This document shows, piece after piece, positions 26,554-36,006 of a stretch of 64,000 nucleotides of DNA; the stretch's first letter is position 1, and each line of letters opens with the position of its first letter. Below the pieces are notes generated by a model. The model was given only the letters and a program-made list of their open reading frames with translations. It made no database searches and was not told the origin of the DNA. A program made the translations under genes and the position numbers. The DNA comes from Granulicella sp. L56 (GTDB lineage Bacteria; Acidobacteriota; Terriglobia; Terriglobales; Acidobacteriaceae): positions 2,252,438 to 2,316,437 of the forward strand of contig NZ_LMUS01000006.1 of assembly GCF_009765835.1 (NCBI RefSeq), written 5' to 3'.

Positions 26554-27264
26554 TTAGTCAGCCATCCCACTAAGCCAGTTTTGCCAGAACCGCTGTGCCG
26601 CTGCCTCTAGCTTGGGCGCAAAGATCCGGCTGTCTTCGCGCAATTGTGCAACGCTGACTTCAGCATGAGCCAATTCGCAGGCGTGTCCTACATACCATCG
26701 CTCCAGGTTCTGTGCCGTGACCTCGGGATGAAACTGAAGTCCCAACGTGTGCTCTCCGATCACAAAAGCCTGATTTGAATAGGCTGCCGTCCTGGCGAGG
26801 TGCTGCGCGTTCGCGGGGAGATCAAAGGTATCGCCATGCCAGTGAAGCACCTGTAAATCGGGAATGAGAAGCTCTGAGAAGAAAGGGTGGAGTGCTGCAT
26901 CGGCGCCCGCCTGGATGGGAGCCCAGCCAATCTCCTTGCCTTGCGTGCCCGGGTAAACCGAAGCCCCGGACGCTGCCGCAATCAATTGGGCACCGAGGCA
27001 GATGCCAATTGTCGGCAGTTTTTCAGCGAGCCGCGAGCGTATCAGATCCATCTCTGCGTGGAGGAAGGGATATGCTTCGTGCTCATACACCCCAATCGGG
27101 CCTCCGAGAATCACCAATAGATCGGGCGTCAGGGGATCAATAGCGCGCAGATCCGCGGTGCAGGCATCAATGATTTCAATTGTGTAACCAGCACGCGTCA
27201 GTTCCGTCCCGAGCGAACCCAGGTCTTCGAAAGCGAGATGAACCAGTGCCAACGCTTTTCGCAT
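26554..27264 (-). CDS. Class I glutamine amidotransferase-like protein
   Basis: A 236-residue GATase1-fold protein of the GMP synthase-like stand-alone type. The nucleophile elbow is GICLGAQLIA (Cys in GxCxG), the oxyanion-type strand is LLVILGGPIGVYE, and the catalytic His/Glu pair is in LQFHPEVTAQNL. ATG 27264 is preceded by GGAGGG; 30 extra codons upstream in frame look non-coding. Relatives hydrolyse glutamine or related gamma-glutamyl substrates and several act alone in nitrogen or polyamine metabolism; the present substrate is not readable. It is co-directional with the TIGR03435 pair (83-nt gap) and divergent from the aminotransferase gene. Confidence 0.87.
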   Translation of the reverse strand: MRKALALVHLAFEDLGSLGTELTRAGYTIEIIDACTADLRAIDPLTPDLLVILGGPIGVYEHEAYPFLHAEMDLIRSRLAEKLPTIGICLGAQLIAAASGASVYPGTQGKEIGWAPIQAGADAALHPFFSELLIPDLQVLHWHGDTFDLPANAQHLARTAAYSNQAFVIGEHTLGLQFHPEVTAQNLERWYVGHACELAHAEVSVAQLREDSRIFAPKLEAAAQRFWQNWLSGMAD

Positions 27265-27485
27265 GAGCCCTCCATAAAACATGCAGCATTTGGTAGCCTG
27301 TTTATATAGACATGCGCCCCTTTTGAAGTCTATGGGACCAATCAGGATGCGCAAGCGCGCTCTGTTGCAGAGCCGCTCTGAACATTATCGCAATCAGCGG
27401 TGGGCGGTGAAAGCATGATCCCCATTCTGTGATTGACAATAGAATCAGTGCCTTTGACTTTTCTCGATCATCACAGGAGTTAGCC

Positions 27486-28739
27486 ATGTCCTTGCTTCAG
27501 ATTCAGACAGATTATTCCGTTCTTCAAGAACTTGGGCTCAAGTTGGATTTGACGCGAGGAAAACCATCCTCCCAGCAATTGGATCTCAGCGTGGAACTTC
27601 TTGATCTTCCTGGCAGGTCAGATTTTTTTGCTGAAGACAAGACCGATACCCGCAACTATGGCGGATTACAGGGTCTGCCCGAGGCGCGGCGCTTGTTTAC
27701 AAGCCTGTTAGGCGCACCGCAGGAACAGATTGTCATCGGCAACAATGCCAGCCTCGCGTTGATGCATGACCACGTTGCCTTTGCGCTTCTGAAAGGAACC
27801 TGCGATAGCTCCGAGCCATGGTCGAAACAGGGAGAAATCGCCTTCCTTTGCCCGGTCCCCGGATACGACAGGCACTTTAAGATCTGCGAGGACTACGGCA
27901 TTCGGATGATTCCGATTCGTCTTAATGAAGACGGGCCGGACATGGATGAAGTAGAGCGATTGGTCGCTTCGGATGCGTCCATTAAAGGCATGTGGTGCAT
28001 CCCGAAGTACAGCAACCCGACGGGCACGGTTTATTCCGATGCCGTGGTGGAGCGGCTTGCAGGGATGAAGACTGCCGCGAACGATTTCCGCATCTTTTGG
28101 GACAACGCCTATGGCGTACACCACCTCACGGAAGAAAAGATTCCACTCGCAAATATTCTGGAGTTGTGCGCTGCCAAAGGAAATGCAAATCGAGCATTTG
28201 TATTCGCCTCCACCTCCAAAATCACCTTTGCTGGTGCGGGTCTTTCTGCTGTCGCTGCGTCGAAAGCCAACATTCAATGGTTACTCTCGCGGTTGACCCC
28301 GCAAACGATAGGGCCCGATAAGATCAACCAACTGCGTCACGTCCGCTTCTTGAAAAATGAAGAGGGCATTGCAGCCCTGATGGAAAAGCACAAGCAATTG
28401 CTGGCCCCAAAATTTCAGGCTGTTCTCGATGTTTTCGATGCAGAGCTGTCAAAGCTTCAGGATGTTTCGTGGACCAGGCCCAAAGGAGGATATTTCATCA
28501 GCCTCGATGTTCCCTCCGGCTGCGCGAAGCGGGTTGTAACTTTGGCCAAGGACGCCGGCGTCGTTTTGACGCCTGCGGGAGCAACTCATCCTTACGGGAG
28601 CGACCCTGAGGACCGAACCATTCGGATCGCCCCGTCGTTTCCTGGCCTCCCCGAAGTCCGGCAAGCGGCAAAGGCGGTGGCGCTATGCGTTCAACTTGCT
28701 GCTGAAGAAAAGACACATGCTCGACAAGCGGGGGGCTGA
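27486..28739 (+). CDS. PLP-dependent aminotransferase, class I/II fold (MocR-associated aspartate aminotransferase type)
   Basis: A 417-residue fold-type I aminotransferase. ATG 27486 follows CAGGAGTTAGCC. Recognisable parts are the N-terminal LDLTRGKPSSQQLDLS, the PLP-contacting YGGLQGLPEARRLF and GNNASLALMHDHV, CPVPGYDRHFKICEDYGI, PKYSNPTGTVYSD, the Asp in FWDNAYGVHHL, the Schiff-base Lys in FASTSKITFAGAG, and the carboxylate-binding Arg in RTIRIAPSFPGL. The pattern fits the group of aspartate/alanine-type aminotransferases related to PF12897. The exact amino donor is not certain. The longer frame beginning at 27429 lacks a ribosome site. It is divergent from the amidotransferase-like gene. 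Confidence 0.9.
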   Translation: MSLLQIQTDYSVLQELGLKLDLTRGKPSSQQLDLSVELLDLPGRSDFFAEDKTDTRNYGGLQGLPEARRLFTSLLGAPQEQIVIGNNASLALMHDHVAFALLKGTCDSSEPWSKQGEIAFLCPVPGYDRHFKICEDYGIRMIPIRLNEDGPDMDEVERLVASDASIKGMWCIPKYSNPTGTVYSDAVVERLAGMKTAANDFRIFWDNAYGVHHLTEEKIPLANILELCAAKGNANRAFVFASTSKITFAGAGLSAVAASKANIQWLLSRLTPQTIGPDKINQLRHVRFLKNEEGIAALMEKHKQLLAPKFQAVLDVFDAELSKLQDVSWTRPKGGYFISLDVPSGCAKRVVTLAKDAGVVLTPAGATHPYGSDPEDRTIRIAPSFPGLPEVRQAAKAVALCVQLAAEEKTHARQAGG

Positions 28740-28954
28740 CACATCGAGCAAGTCGGATCGGGTTTAAGCTGAATGCCATAGAGAAAAGTGTGCCGCGCGA
28801 TCCCAAACATCGGCGTGTTGTTCGATCCGGCGCGAAATAGAACAGCAGTTGACGGGGCAGGCTACACGCAAAGATATCGATCAAGATCGATACCGCGGAT
28901 GGCTTGAGGATACAGCTCTCGAATGTGCTCAGGTTAGTATGAATCGAAGATTCT

Positions 28955-31594
28955 ATGAGACATTCTCGGTACTCAACCGTCATGCGCCTGCTACTTGCGC
29001 TCGTCGTTTTGGCTGGTCTCATGTATTGGGCCGCCAACAACCATGATCGGTTCGAGGTCGGTCTGCGCCTGGATCAGCATTCCCGCGATCCATTTGAAAT
29101 GGACGCGGATACTCGCGAGATCACCAGCTTGATGCCGGAAGCCGAACGTTCCGGGCTGGTTAAAGGCGCGACGATCGCGTCGCTCAATGGCGCTCCATTC
29201 ACAGGCCACGCACAATGGGCTGCGATCAGCAATCCAGGCAAGCCCGGCGAGTTGGTGTTCGTTGGCTTCGAGCGTCCTGATGGCTCAATCGGCAGCACCC
29301 TGATTACCCTTGTTGCCGCCCAGCCTCAGCCCGGCGCTCCGCGGGGACCGGGAGAGATGTTGCAGCAATTTGCTCTATTCGGTCTTTTGCCGTTGCTCTG
29401 CATGCTGATGGGCTACTGGGTGGTTTTTGCCAAACCCCTCGAGCTGAACGCGTGGCTATTGCTGGTGCTGCTCCTCTTTCCCGAGGTCGTCTCTGGTCTG
29501 GCAACGGGACTGGCTGCAGGAGGCTGGCTGGTTTTCCGTGAACTCTATTGGCAATCTCTACAAATTCTTGGCCCCCTGGCACTCTTGTGCTTTGCTATCT
29601 ACTTTCCGGAACGCTCGCGCGTTGACATTGACCGGCCATGGTTAAAGTGGGTGGTGATAGGGCCTGCTCTGCTCTGCGCGGTTGTAGATTGGCGCCAGAT
29701 ATACGGGCAGTTTTATTTGGCAGGTAATCCGCCGTGGCTCATCCACATGGTGCACTGGACCGATCGTATTGAGAACGCGATCGACCTGATGTGCGTGGTG
29801 CTTTATCTAGCTATCATTTTCCGCAAGATGGAGTCTGCGTCGACCGAGGACGCTCGCCGCAGACTCCGCGTTCTTCTGGCAGGAACGTTCGTTGGTCTTG
29901 GAGCTCTGCTGATTGCTTTCGTGCTGCTGCCCGATCTTGGCTATTCCCCGAGTACTCACGGCCATATATGGGTGGCATACACCGGAGCAGCGCTCTTTAT
30001 GCTCGCTCCTTTAACGCTTGCCTATGTCGTGCTGGTGCCGCGGGCGATGGATGTGAGCATTCTCGTCCGCCAGGGTACGAAGTATGCCCTGGCCAGGGCC
30101 ACAGTGTGGGGCGTGCAGTTCGTCCTCATCATGGCCGTGTCCTATCGCCTGTTGCTGCCGCTGCTCACTCAGAAGCAGATTCGGCGCGATCAACTCTGGC
30201 AAGGAGTTCTTTTTCTCCTTCTGATTGCGGCGGTAGGTTTTGTCTTCCGCAAAAAGTCGACGAACTGGCTGGACAAAAAATTCTTCCGCGAAGCCTACGA
30301 CTCCGAGCGCGTGCTCAAAGAGCTTTCCAATGAGGTTCGAAGGTTTACCGAGAGTGAGCCTCTGCTGCTGACCGTTTCAAGATGCATTGCCGAAACACTC
30401 CACGTCAATCAAATTGGGGTTTTCCTGCATGGCCGCGCAGGTTTTACTCTGAATCAAACTGTCGGCATCTCGTTGGAAGGCGCAGGCACCTTGACGCTTG
30501 CGGCAAATTCATCGACCATCCGCAATTTGACCACCACCAACTCGCCCGCGCAGTTGTACCGGGAAGAACCCGACGCCTGGTATTTGATGGCGGCACAATC
30601 GGAGCGCAGAACTCTCGATGAACTCGGAGCCGAGTTGTTCCTTCCTCTATCCGGACGCAACCGGCTTCTGGGAGTGATGGCGCTCGGTCCCAAGCAGTCA
30701 GAAGCGGCTTACTCGAAGTCCGACCTCCATCTTCTCCAAACCCTCGCAGATCAAACCGGCATGGCGCTCGAACTCAGTGAACTGGCGCACTCGCTGGCGA
30801 ACGAGGCTGCACTCCGGGAGCGCGCAAACCGTGAGATGGAGATTGCCCGCGAAGTTCAGGAGCGCCTCTTTCCCCAGGAGATGCCTCAGTTGGAGGGCGT
30901 CAGCATTGCCGGAGCCTGCCGCCCCGCCCTGGGAGTCGGCGGAGATTATTACGACGTCTTCACGCTCCAGGATGGCAGGCTTGGATTGGCCATTGGCGAT
31001 GTCTCGGGCAAAGGGATTTCAGCGGCATTGCTTATGGCCAGCCTGAGAGCCTCTCTGCGTGGCGTAACGATTGATAATCCGCGAGAGTTCGCCAAGCTGA
31101 TGGACAAGGTGAATCGACTTGTCTATGAAGCCTCAGCGAGCAACCGCTATGCGACCTTTTTCTTCGGCGCATTCGATCCGGCAACGCGAGTTCTCGAATG
31201 CGTCAATGCCGGACACAATGCTCCGCTGGTTCTGCGGCAAAAATCTGACGGTTCCTTCGAGATTCTGCGCCTCGAAGCCGACGGCCCTGTGGTTGGCCTG
31301 CTTCCTTTTGCCGTTTATACCGAACAAAGCCTGCGCCTCGAGCCGGGAGACCTTTTAGTTTCCTATACCGATGGCATCAGTGAAGCCATGACTCATGATG
31401 ATGAAGAATGGGGCGAGGAACGAATGATGGCGGCTGCCGCCAACGCAAGTAGCTGCACGGCAGACGAAGTGCTGCGGACCATCTTCGACGAAGCGGACAA
31501 GTTCACCGCTGGCGCTCCGCAGCATGATGACATGAGCTTGCTCATCCTGAAGCTCGACATCGTGGATCATTCATCCGCTTCGGTCAATGCATGA
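28955..31594 (+). CDS. Membrane PP2C-type (SpoIIE/RsbU) serine phosphatase with PDZ-like and GAF domains
   Basis: An 879-residue signalling protein. An N-terminal membrane helix (residues about 10-27) precedes a PDZ-like extracytoplasmic segment (about 45-125, MPEAERSGLVKGATIASLNG). Six or more further helices follow (about 130-430). A GAF-like region lies at about 458-612, and a C-terminal SpoIIE phosphatase starts at about 630 with EIAREVQERLFPQEMP. The metal-binding motifs of the phosphatase are intact: GGDYYD, IGDVSGKG, NAGHNAPL and DGISEA..D. Members dephosphorylate anti-sigma-factor antagonists, so it probably triggers a partner-switching stress response. No antagonist or anti-sigma gene is in the window. 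A second in-frame ATG at 28982 is possible. Confidence 0.88.
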   Translation: MRHSRYSTVMRLLLALVVLAGLMYWAANNHDRFEVGLRLDQHSRDPFEMDADTREITSLMPEAERSGLVKGATIASLNGAPFTGHAQWAAISNPGKPGELVFVGFERPDGSIGSTLITLVAAQPQPGAPRGPGEMLQQFALFGLLPLLCMLMGYWVVFAKPLELNAWLLLVLLLFPEVVSGLATGLAAGGWLVFRELYWQSLQILGPLALLCFAIYFPERSRVDIDRPWLKWVVIGPALLCAVVDWRQIYGQFYLAGNPPWLIHMVHWTDRIENAIDLMCVVLYLAIIFRKMESASTEDARRRLRVLLAGTFVGLGALLIAFVLLPDLGYSPSTHGHIWVAYTGAALFMLAPLTLAYVVLVPRAMDVSILVRQGTKYALARATVWGVQFVLIMAVSYRLLLPLLTQKQIRRDQLWQGVLFLLLIAAVGFVFRKKSTNWLDKKFFREAYDSERVLKELSNEVRRFTESEPLLLTVSRCIAETLHVNQIGVFLHGRAGFTLNQTVGISLEGAGTLTLAANSSTIRNLTTTNSPAQLYREEPDAWYLMAAQSERRTLDELGAELFLPLSGRNRLLGVMALGPKQSEAAYSKSDLHLLQTLADQTGMALELSELAHSLANEAALRERANREMEIAREVQERLFPQEMPQLEGVSIAGACRPALGVGGDYYDVFTLQDGRLGLAIGDVSGKGISAALLMASLRASLRGVTIDNPREFAKLMDKVNRLVYEASASNRYATFFFGAFDPATRVLECVNAGHNAPLVLRQKSDGSFEILRLEADGPVVGLLPFAVYTEQSLRLEPGDLLVSYTDGISEAMTHDDEEWGEERMMAAAANASSCTADEVLRTIFDEADKFTAGAPQHDDMSLLILKLDIVDHSSASVNA

Positions 31595-31607
31595 AGCTGT
31601 ATAAAAC

Positions 31608-34088
31608 TCACTCTGTACGCAAGGCAACTACCGGATCGATGTTGGCGGCGCGGCGCGCAGGCAGATAGCTGGCGAGGAGCCCGCATAGTGCAAGCAGGAT
31701 TGCGACCGAGATGGCCACGAGCGCGTCGAAGCCACTCAGCTTGTAAGCGAGGAATGAGGTAAGGAGCTTCCCGGAAGCGATGGAGACGATGACTCCAAGG
31801 GCGCCTCCAATTCCAAGAAGGATGAGGGCGTGGCGTAGGACAAGCCAGAGAATCGCTTCGCGCTGTGCGCCAAGCGCGAGACGAACGCCGAGTTCGCGCG
31901 TGCGCTGGCTGACGGAGTAGGCCAACAGGCCGTAGATACCGGCGACGGCGATCAAAAGTCCTGTAAGCGCGAAGAGACTGAGGAGCCGTGCCGCGAGGAC
32001 CTGATTGCCGAGAGAGTTATCGACGACCTCCTGCATGGTCTGGACATTGTTTAGCGCGGCATCGGGTTGCAGGTCATGTATGGCGCGGCGGAGTTCACGG
32101 TCGATGGTGTCGGAGGCCAGCGGGGAGCGAATGGACACGTTCATGAGGAAGCTTCCAAGGATCGGGTAGAGCTCATCCTGCGGGAGAAGCTGGACAAGGT
32201 TATAGTCGATTTCGGGCAGTGGTGGCTGACCGAGCGTCTTTTGTGGGCTGTCGTCTATAACGCCCACGATGGTGGACCATTGGCGTTCGCCAGTGTCGTT
32301 GTAACGGAGTTGCTGGCCTATCGGGTTCTGGTTGGGCAAGAAGCGACGCACGAAGGCTTGGTTGACGATTGCAGCAGGAGGCGCCGCGGCAGAATCTGTG
32401 GTTGCGAAGAAGCGGCCTTGTAACAGCCGGATACCCATGGCCGTAAAGTAGTCGCTGCTTGTGGCCCGTGCCTGGGCATAGGCTTGGGCGGAACGTTGTG
32501 GCTTGGGGTGATTGGTAAGCTCGACGCTCATATTGAAGTCCCAGTTTCCTTCGAGAGGACGGATAGTGGTGAGTCCTGCAGATTGGATACCGGGGAGAGC
32601 TTTGATGCGGTCGAGCAATGGGGTGTAGAAAGTCTGGATGAGGGTGGAGGCGTTCGCTTGTTGTTCTGAACCGGTGAAGAGTCCCGAATTATGAGGAAGA
32701 TAGATTTCACCGGTAACGACCTGATCGGGGACGAAACCGACGCGTGTGTGGCGGAGGGAGATGAGCGTGCGAACCATGAGTCCCGCGGCGACCAAAAGAG
32801 TAAGCGTGAGCGCGATTTCGCCGACGACGAGGGCGTTTCCCCATCTGGTCTGCTGAGGGCTAATGCCGGATGCCGCAGTGCCCTGGCGAAGGCCGTCTTG
32901 AGGGGGTACGCGGGTCGCATGCAACGCCGGAAGAAGACCAAAGAGGACGGCAGAGAGGCATGATGCGACGAAGAGGAAAGCGCAGACTTTGAGGTCGATG
33001 TGGATCTGGTCTCCGAAAATCACTGCGTTGGCGAGATAGTGCTTGAGCAAGCGGAGAGTGAGGTCGGCAAGTTCAAGGCCGAGCGCGCCGCCAGCGAGGC
33101 CGAGCAGAAGACTCTCCGTAAGAAACTGGCGAATGAGACGGCTGGGTCGTGCGCCGAGCGCGGTGCGGAGCGCGACCTCGCGGCGGCGGTTATTTCCACG
33201 GGCGAGTAGAAGGCCTGCGACGTTGGCGCAGGAGATGAGCCATACCACGAAGACGGCGATGTCGAGCGCAATGATGGCAGGACGAGCGGTATCGGTCACA
33301 ACGTTGGCATAGCGCTCCATGTGGATGGGGTTCACATCTTCGTCCTTGGGGTATTGATGCACCAGTTGCTGGTGGATAGAGTTCATCTCGTGCGTGGCCG
33401 CCGCCACAGTAACTCCGGGGCGCAGGCGGCCAATGACGCTGAGCATCGCGGAGGAGCGGTCTTGCATGCTTTTTTCGCCCAAGGGGATAGGAGTCCAGAT
33501 GGAGTTCTCACCCGTGTTGGCAGGAAAGGCGAACCCGTTCGGCATGACGCCGATCACCGTATACGGAATGCCGTTGACGGCGATGGAGCGGCCAACGATC
33601 TGCGGATCGGCATGGTAGACCCCTTGCCAGATGGAGGCGCCGAGGATGACGACGTTGTTGTGGCCGGACTTGCTGTCGTCAGGCACGAAAGTGCGGCCCA
33701 TCATTGGCCTGGCTTGCAGTAGATCGAAGAGATTGGAGCTGGATACGATCTGCGGGACGAGCCTGGGAGTAGAGGTGCCGCCGAGGGTAGGCACCTGCTC
33801 GGTATAGTAGGCGATCTGCTCGAAGGAGTGGCTGCGAGCTTGCCAGTCCTGAATGTCGAGCAGTGAGGTCGGGCCGAAGCCGCCGCTTTCGGTGCGGACG
33901 GCCATCTGCACGACATCCTCTGCGTGAGGGAACGGCATGCCGCGCAGGAGCACCTGGTCGACGACGGAGAACATGGCAGCATTGATGCCAATTCCGAGTG
34001 CCAGTGTAAGGATGGCGGTGAGAGCGAAGGCCGGTGCATTGCGCAGTTGTCGAAGAGCGTAGTGCAGATCCTGGAGCAGAGTTCGCAT
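31608..34088 (-). CDS. MacB/FtsX-type ABC transporter permease, acidobacterial ADOP family
   Basis: An 826-residue inner-membrane protein with two FtsX-like permease halves, each with a MacB-type periplasmic core domain. The start at ATG 34088 has GGAG upstream and begins MRTLLQDLHYALRQLR, the standard opening of the acidobacterial duplicated-orphaned-permease (ADOP, TIGR03434) family. The first helix follows in AFALTAILTLALGIGINAAM, and later blocks read GLLLARGNNRRREVALRTAL and ISQ-like SVSQRTRELGVRLALGAQRE. The C-terminus ANIDPVVALRTE is canonical. No ATPase gene adjoins it, hence 'orphan'. The frame to 34301 adds 71 unsupported codons. A sigma-54-like promoter and an upstream inverted repeat may control it. 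Confidence 0.88.
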   Translation of the reverse strand: MRTLLQDLHYALRQLRNAPAFALTAILTLALGIGINAAMFSVVDQVLLRGMPFPHAEDVVQMAVRTESGGFGPTSLLDIQDWQARSHSFEQIAYYTEQVPTLGGTSTPRLVPQIVSSSNLFDLLQARPMMGRTFVPDDSKSGHNNVVILGASIWQGVYHADPQIVGRSIAVNGIPYTVIGVMPNGFAFPANTGENSIWTPIPLGEKSMQDRSSAMLSVIGRLRPGVTVAAATHEMNSIHQQLVHQYPKDEDVNPIHMERYANVVTDTARPAIIALDIAVFVVWLISCANVAGLLLARGNNRRREVALRTALGARPSRLIRQFLTESLLLGLAGGALGLELADLTLRLLKHYLANAVIFGDQIHIDLKVCAFLFVASCLSAVLFGLLPALHATRVPPQDGLRQGTAASGISPQQTRWGNALVVGEIALTLTLLVAAGLMVRTLISLRHTRVGFVPDQVVTGEIYLPHNSGLFTGSEQQANASTLIQTFYTPLLDRIKALPGIQSAGLTTIRPLEGNWDFNMSVELTNHPKPQRSAQAYAQARATSSDYFTAMGIRLLQGRFFATTDSAAAPPAAIVNQAFVRRFLPNQNPIGQQLRYNDTGERQWSTIVGVIDDSPQKTLGQPPLPEIDYNLVQLLPQDELYPILGSFLMNVSIRSPLASDTIDRELRRAIHDLQPDAALNNVQTMQEVVDNSLGNQVLAARLLSLFALTGLLIAVAGIYGLLAYSVSQRTRELGVRLALGAQREAILWLVLRHALILLGIGGALGVIVSIASGKLLTSFLAYKLSGFDALVAISVAILLALCGLLASYLPARRAANIDPVVALRTE

Positions 34089-34125
34089 GCTGAATCTCCG
34101 AAAAACAAACTGTTCAAATACAGAG

Positions 34126-34139
34126 GCACGTTGATGCCC
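34126..34139 (-). promoter_or_regulatory. Possible sigma-54 (-24/-12) promoter for the ADOP permease
   Basis: On the minus strand TGGGCATCAACGTGCC has GG (34139-34138) and GC (34127-34126) separated by exactly 10 nt, as in -24/-12 elements. A start about 12 nt downstream would leave a leader near 26 nt before ATG 34088, with its GGAG site. Only the GG-N10-GC core and partial flanks match, so chance is possible. Confidence 0.35.
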
Positions 34140-34200
34140 AAGAGAGGATTTTACAATCCCATGTAATTGAGTGAGATAGAACTGTATGCACTTCGCCAGA

Positions 34201-34240
34201 TGTCCGGATTCGCGATAGTATGTCCACAAACGGACACTAT
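34201..34240. promoter_or_regulatory. TGTCC/GGACA inverted repeat, candidate activator site
   Basis: ATAGTATGTCC (34215-34225) and GGACACTAT (34232-34240) form an interrupted palindrome around ACAAAC, and a further TGTCC half-site lies at 34201-34205. The cluster is about 90-125 bp upstream of the start inferred from the sigma-54-like element. That is a usual position for an enhancer-binding activator. No such activator gene is nearby. Confidence 0.38.
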
Positions 34241-34690
34241 TGGTATCTCGGTCTGGCATTGGCAGGCGATTCAAAAGGCATGGACGTTCGAGAGCACACA
34301 CGACACCGATGGCAATGGAATCTATGTACGCTCAATCAAATGGAATGTACGCCTTCAGCCACAATGCCGATGGCTCAGTGGCAAAACAGCGAGTATCTTT
34401 CCTTCCATCGCATGGTGGGATGGCCGCTACGTTTTGCCCCACTCTGATTTAATGTTTCGACGTTGGACATCGCATGAATTTAGACTGATTGGGGCTATCA
34501 ACAACAGTCACATTGCACTGGTGATACCCCGGCTCGTACAAGAATTCCCTGGCGTCTTGGCAAGTTCCCACTTGGAACGAAGGCGGCAGCCTATCAGCGC
34601 AGAGGCAGAGGAGCAAAACTGACCATTGGGGTATCACGACTGTGAAGGTGGCGGAACAACCTCTATTATTGCGATTGGAGGACTTATTCG
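34241..34690. other. Non-coding stretch; no supported gene
   Basis: A plus-strand GTG-started frame of 151 codons (34167-34622) crosses this stretch, but its translation has no recognisable domain, and it runs straight through the inverted repeat at 34215-34240. Overlapping frames of similar quality exist. I see no terminator. The GGAGG just upstream of the next gene belongs to it. Confidence 0.45.
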
Positions 34691-35098
34691 GTGGCTACTG
34701 TAAAGCTTTGGACCGATGAGGAAGCCGCAGCCGTCCCAGCGGTCAAAGATGTGTTCGACGATATACGTGCTACGCGCAAGTCAGATTTTGTGAACAACTT
34801 CTGGCGTGCTCTCGCGAATCAGCCCAGTCTTCTTGAGCGAACGTGGTCGAGCGTCAAACAGGTGATGATTGAGCCCGGAGTGCTCGATCCGCTTACAAAA
34901 GAGCTGATCTATATAGCGGTATCCACGGCAAACAGTTGCAGCTACTGTGCCCATTCACACACGGCCGCGGCGCGCGCCAAGGGACTCTCCAATCAGCAGT
35001 ATGCTGAATTTCTAGCTATCCTCGGCATGGCAGCGGAAACGAATAGTCTGGCCAATGCACTGCAAATTCCTGTAGATCGAGAGTTTCTTATCGGGTAA
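34691..35098 (+). CDS. Carboxymuconolactone decarboxylase / AhpD-like family protein
   Basis: A 135-residue all-helical protein of the AhpD/CMD family. The redox motif is NSCSYCAHSHTAAAR with C83, C86 and the following His, as in alkylhydroperoxidase AhpD-type members. The helix before it, LDPLTKELIYIAVS, carries the conserved Glu that relays protons. Such proteins usually act as small cytosolic thiol peroxidases or disulfide reductants. GTG 34691 is supported by GGAGG eight nt upstream. The C-terminus ends shortly after, FLIG. No partner AhpC gene is adjacent. The next gene is peptide deformylase, 187 nt downstream on the same strand. Confidence 0.88.
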   Translation: MATVKLWTDEEAAAVPAVKDVFDDIRATRKSDFVNNFWRALANQPSLLERTWSSVKQVMIEPGVLDPLTKELIYIAVSTANSCSYCAHSHTAAARAKGLSNQQYAEFLAILGMAAETNSLANALQIPVDREFLIG

Positions 35099-35285
35099 AC
35101 TCGGCCGCCAGTCCGAAAAGAAAGTTCATCCCACTATCATATCTGCGCGTCTGATAGGTATATGACTGAAGTCGAGTAGCTACTACTTTTATCTCACTGA
35201 GGACAGGAATCGTGATGCCATCATTTTTAAAACAATTCTCCTCTGCACTTTGTTCTGAGCAGTATCTTACGACCGGTACAGGAAG

Positions 35286-35879
35286 ATGAGGATCAAGATC
35301 GTCAGTGTCGGCGAACCTGTCCTGCGCAATGCAGCGCGGCCGCTTCGTCCAGAAGAGATCGGCAGCGACCGCATTCGCGAGCTGATCGAACATATGCGAG
35401 AGACTCTGGCGGATGCTCCCGGCGTAGGCCTGGCTGCGCCTCAGATTGGGGAGCCTTTACAACTGGCGATCGTCGAGGACAAAGCAGAATACCAAGTGAC
35501 TCTGACGCCAACGGAGTTGGCGGAGCGTGAACGGTCCCCGGTTCCTTTTCATGTGCTCATAAATCCTGAGATCGAGTTGTTATCACCTCCGAACGTGAGT
35601 TTCTTCGAAGGTTGCCTCAGCCTACCTAGTTGCGTGGCGATCGTGCCTCGTGCTCGAACTGTGAGAGTGCGGGCTCTCAACGAAGCTGGTGAGTTCATAC
35701 AGATTGAAGCCGAAGGTTGGTATGCGCGCATTCTGCAACATGAGATCGATCACCTAAAAGGGACCTTATATATCGATCGCATGTGGAGCCGCAGCTTCTC
35801 CTCTGTTGATCACTACAACCGGCACTGGAAATCCAAGTCTTCCAGTGAACTTGTGCGGGAGTTTCACGTCGAGAAGTAG
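35286..35879 (+). CDS. def: Peptide deformylase
   Basis: A 197-residue metal-dependent deformylase that removes the formyl group from nascent N-termini. All three catalytic motifs are present: GVGLAAPQIG (about 46-55), EGCLSLP with metal ligand C110, and Q-HEIDH with ligands H152 and H156 and catalytic E153. Residues 72-85 (TLTPTELAERERSP) form an insertion also seen in plant/actinobacterial-type deformylases. The usual partner fmt is not adjacent, so this may be a second or relocated copy. It starts at ATG 35286. Nothing in the flanking sequence suggests an operon. Confidence 0.93.
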   Translation: MRIKIVSVGEPVLRNAARPLRPEEIGSDRIRELIEHMRETLADAPGVGLAAPQIGEPLQLAIVEDKAEYQVTLTPTELAERERSPVPFHVLINPEIELLSPPNVSFFEGCLSLPSCVAIVPRARTVRVRALNEAGEFIQIEAEGWYARILQHEIDHLKGTLYIDRMWSRSFSSVDHYNRHWKSKSSSELVREFHVEK

Positions 35880-36006
35880 CGCGTAGGATCGATTGGTTGT
35901 CGTGAGGGCGGCGTAACCTCATGGGGGCGTTCTGCAAAACCTCTTCAATCATAAGTGCCGCCGCTGGATCAGAGAATTCACCCTCATTCAGCGACGTTCG
36001 AGCACC

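Noticed and set aside
34167-34622. GTG-started frame of 151 codons upstream of the AhpD-like gene
   Set aside because: No domain recognised, overlaps the inverted repeat of the permease regulatory region, and competing frames look equally good.
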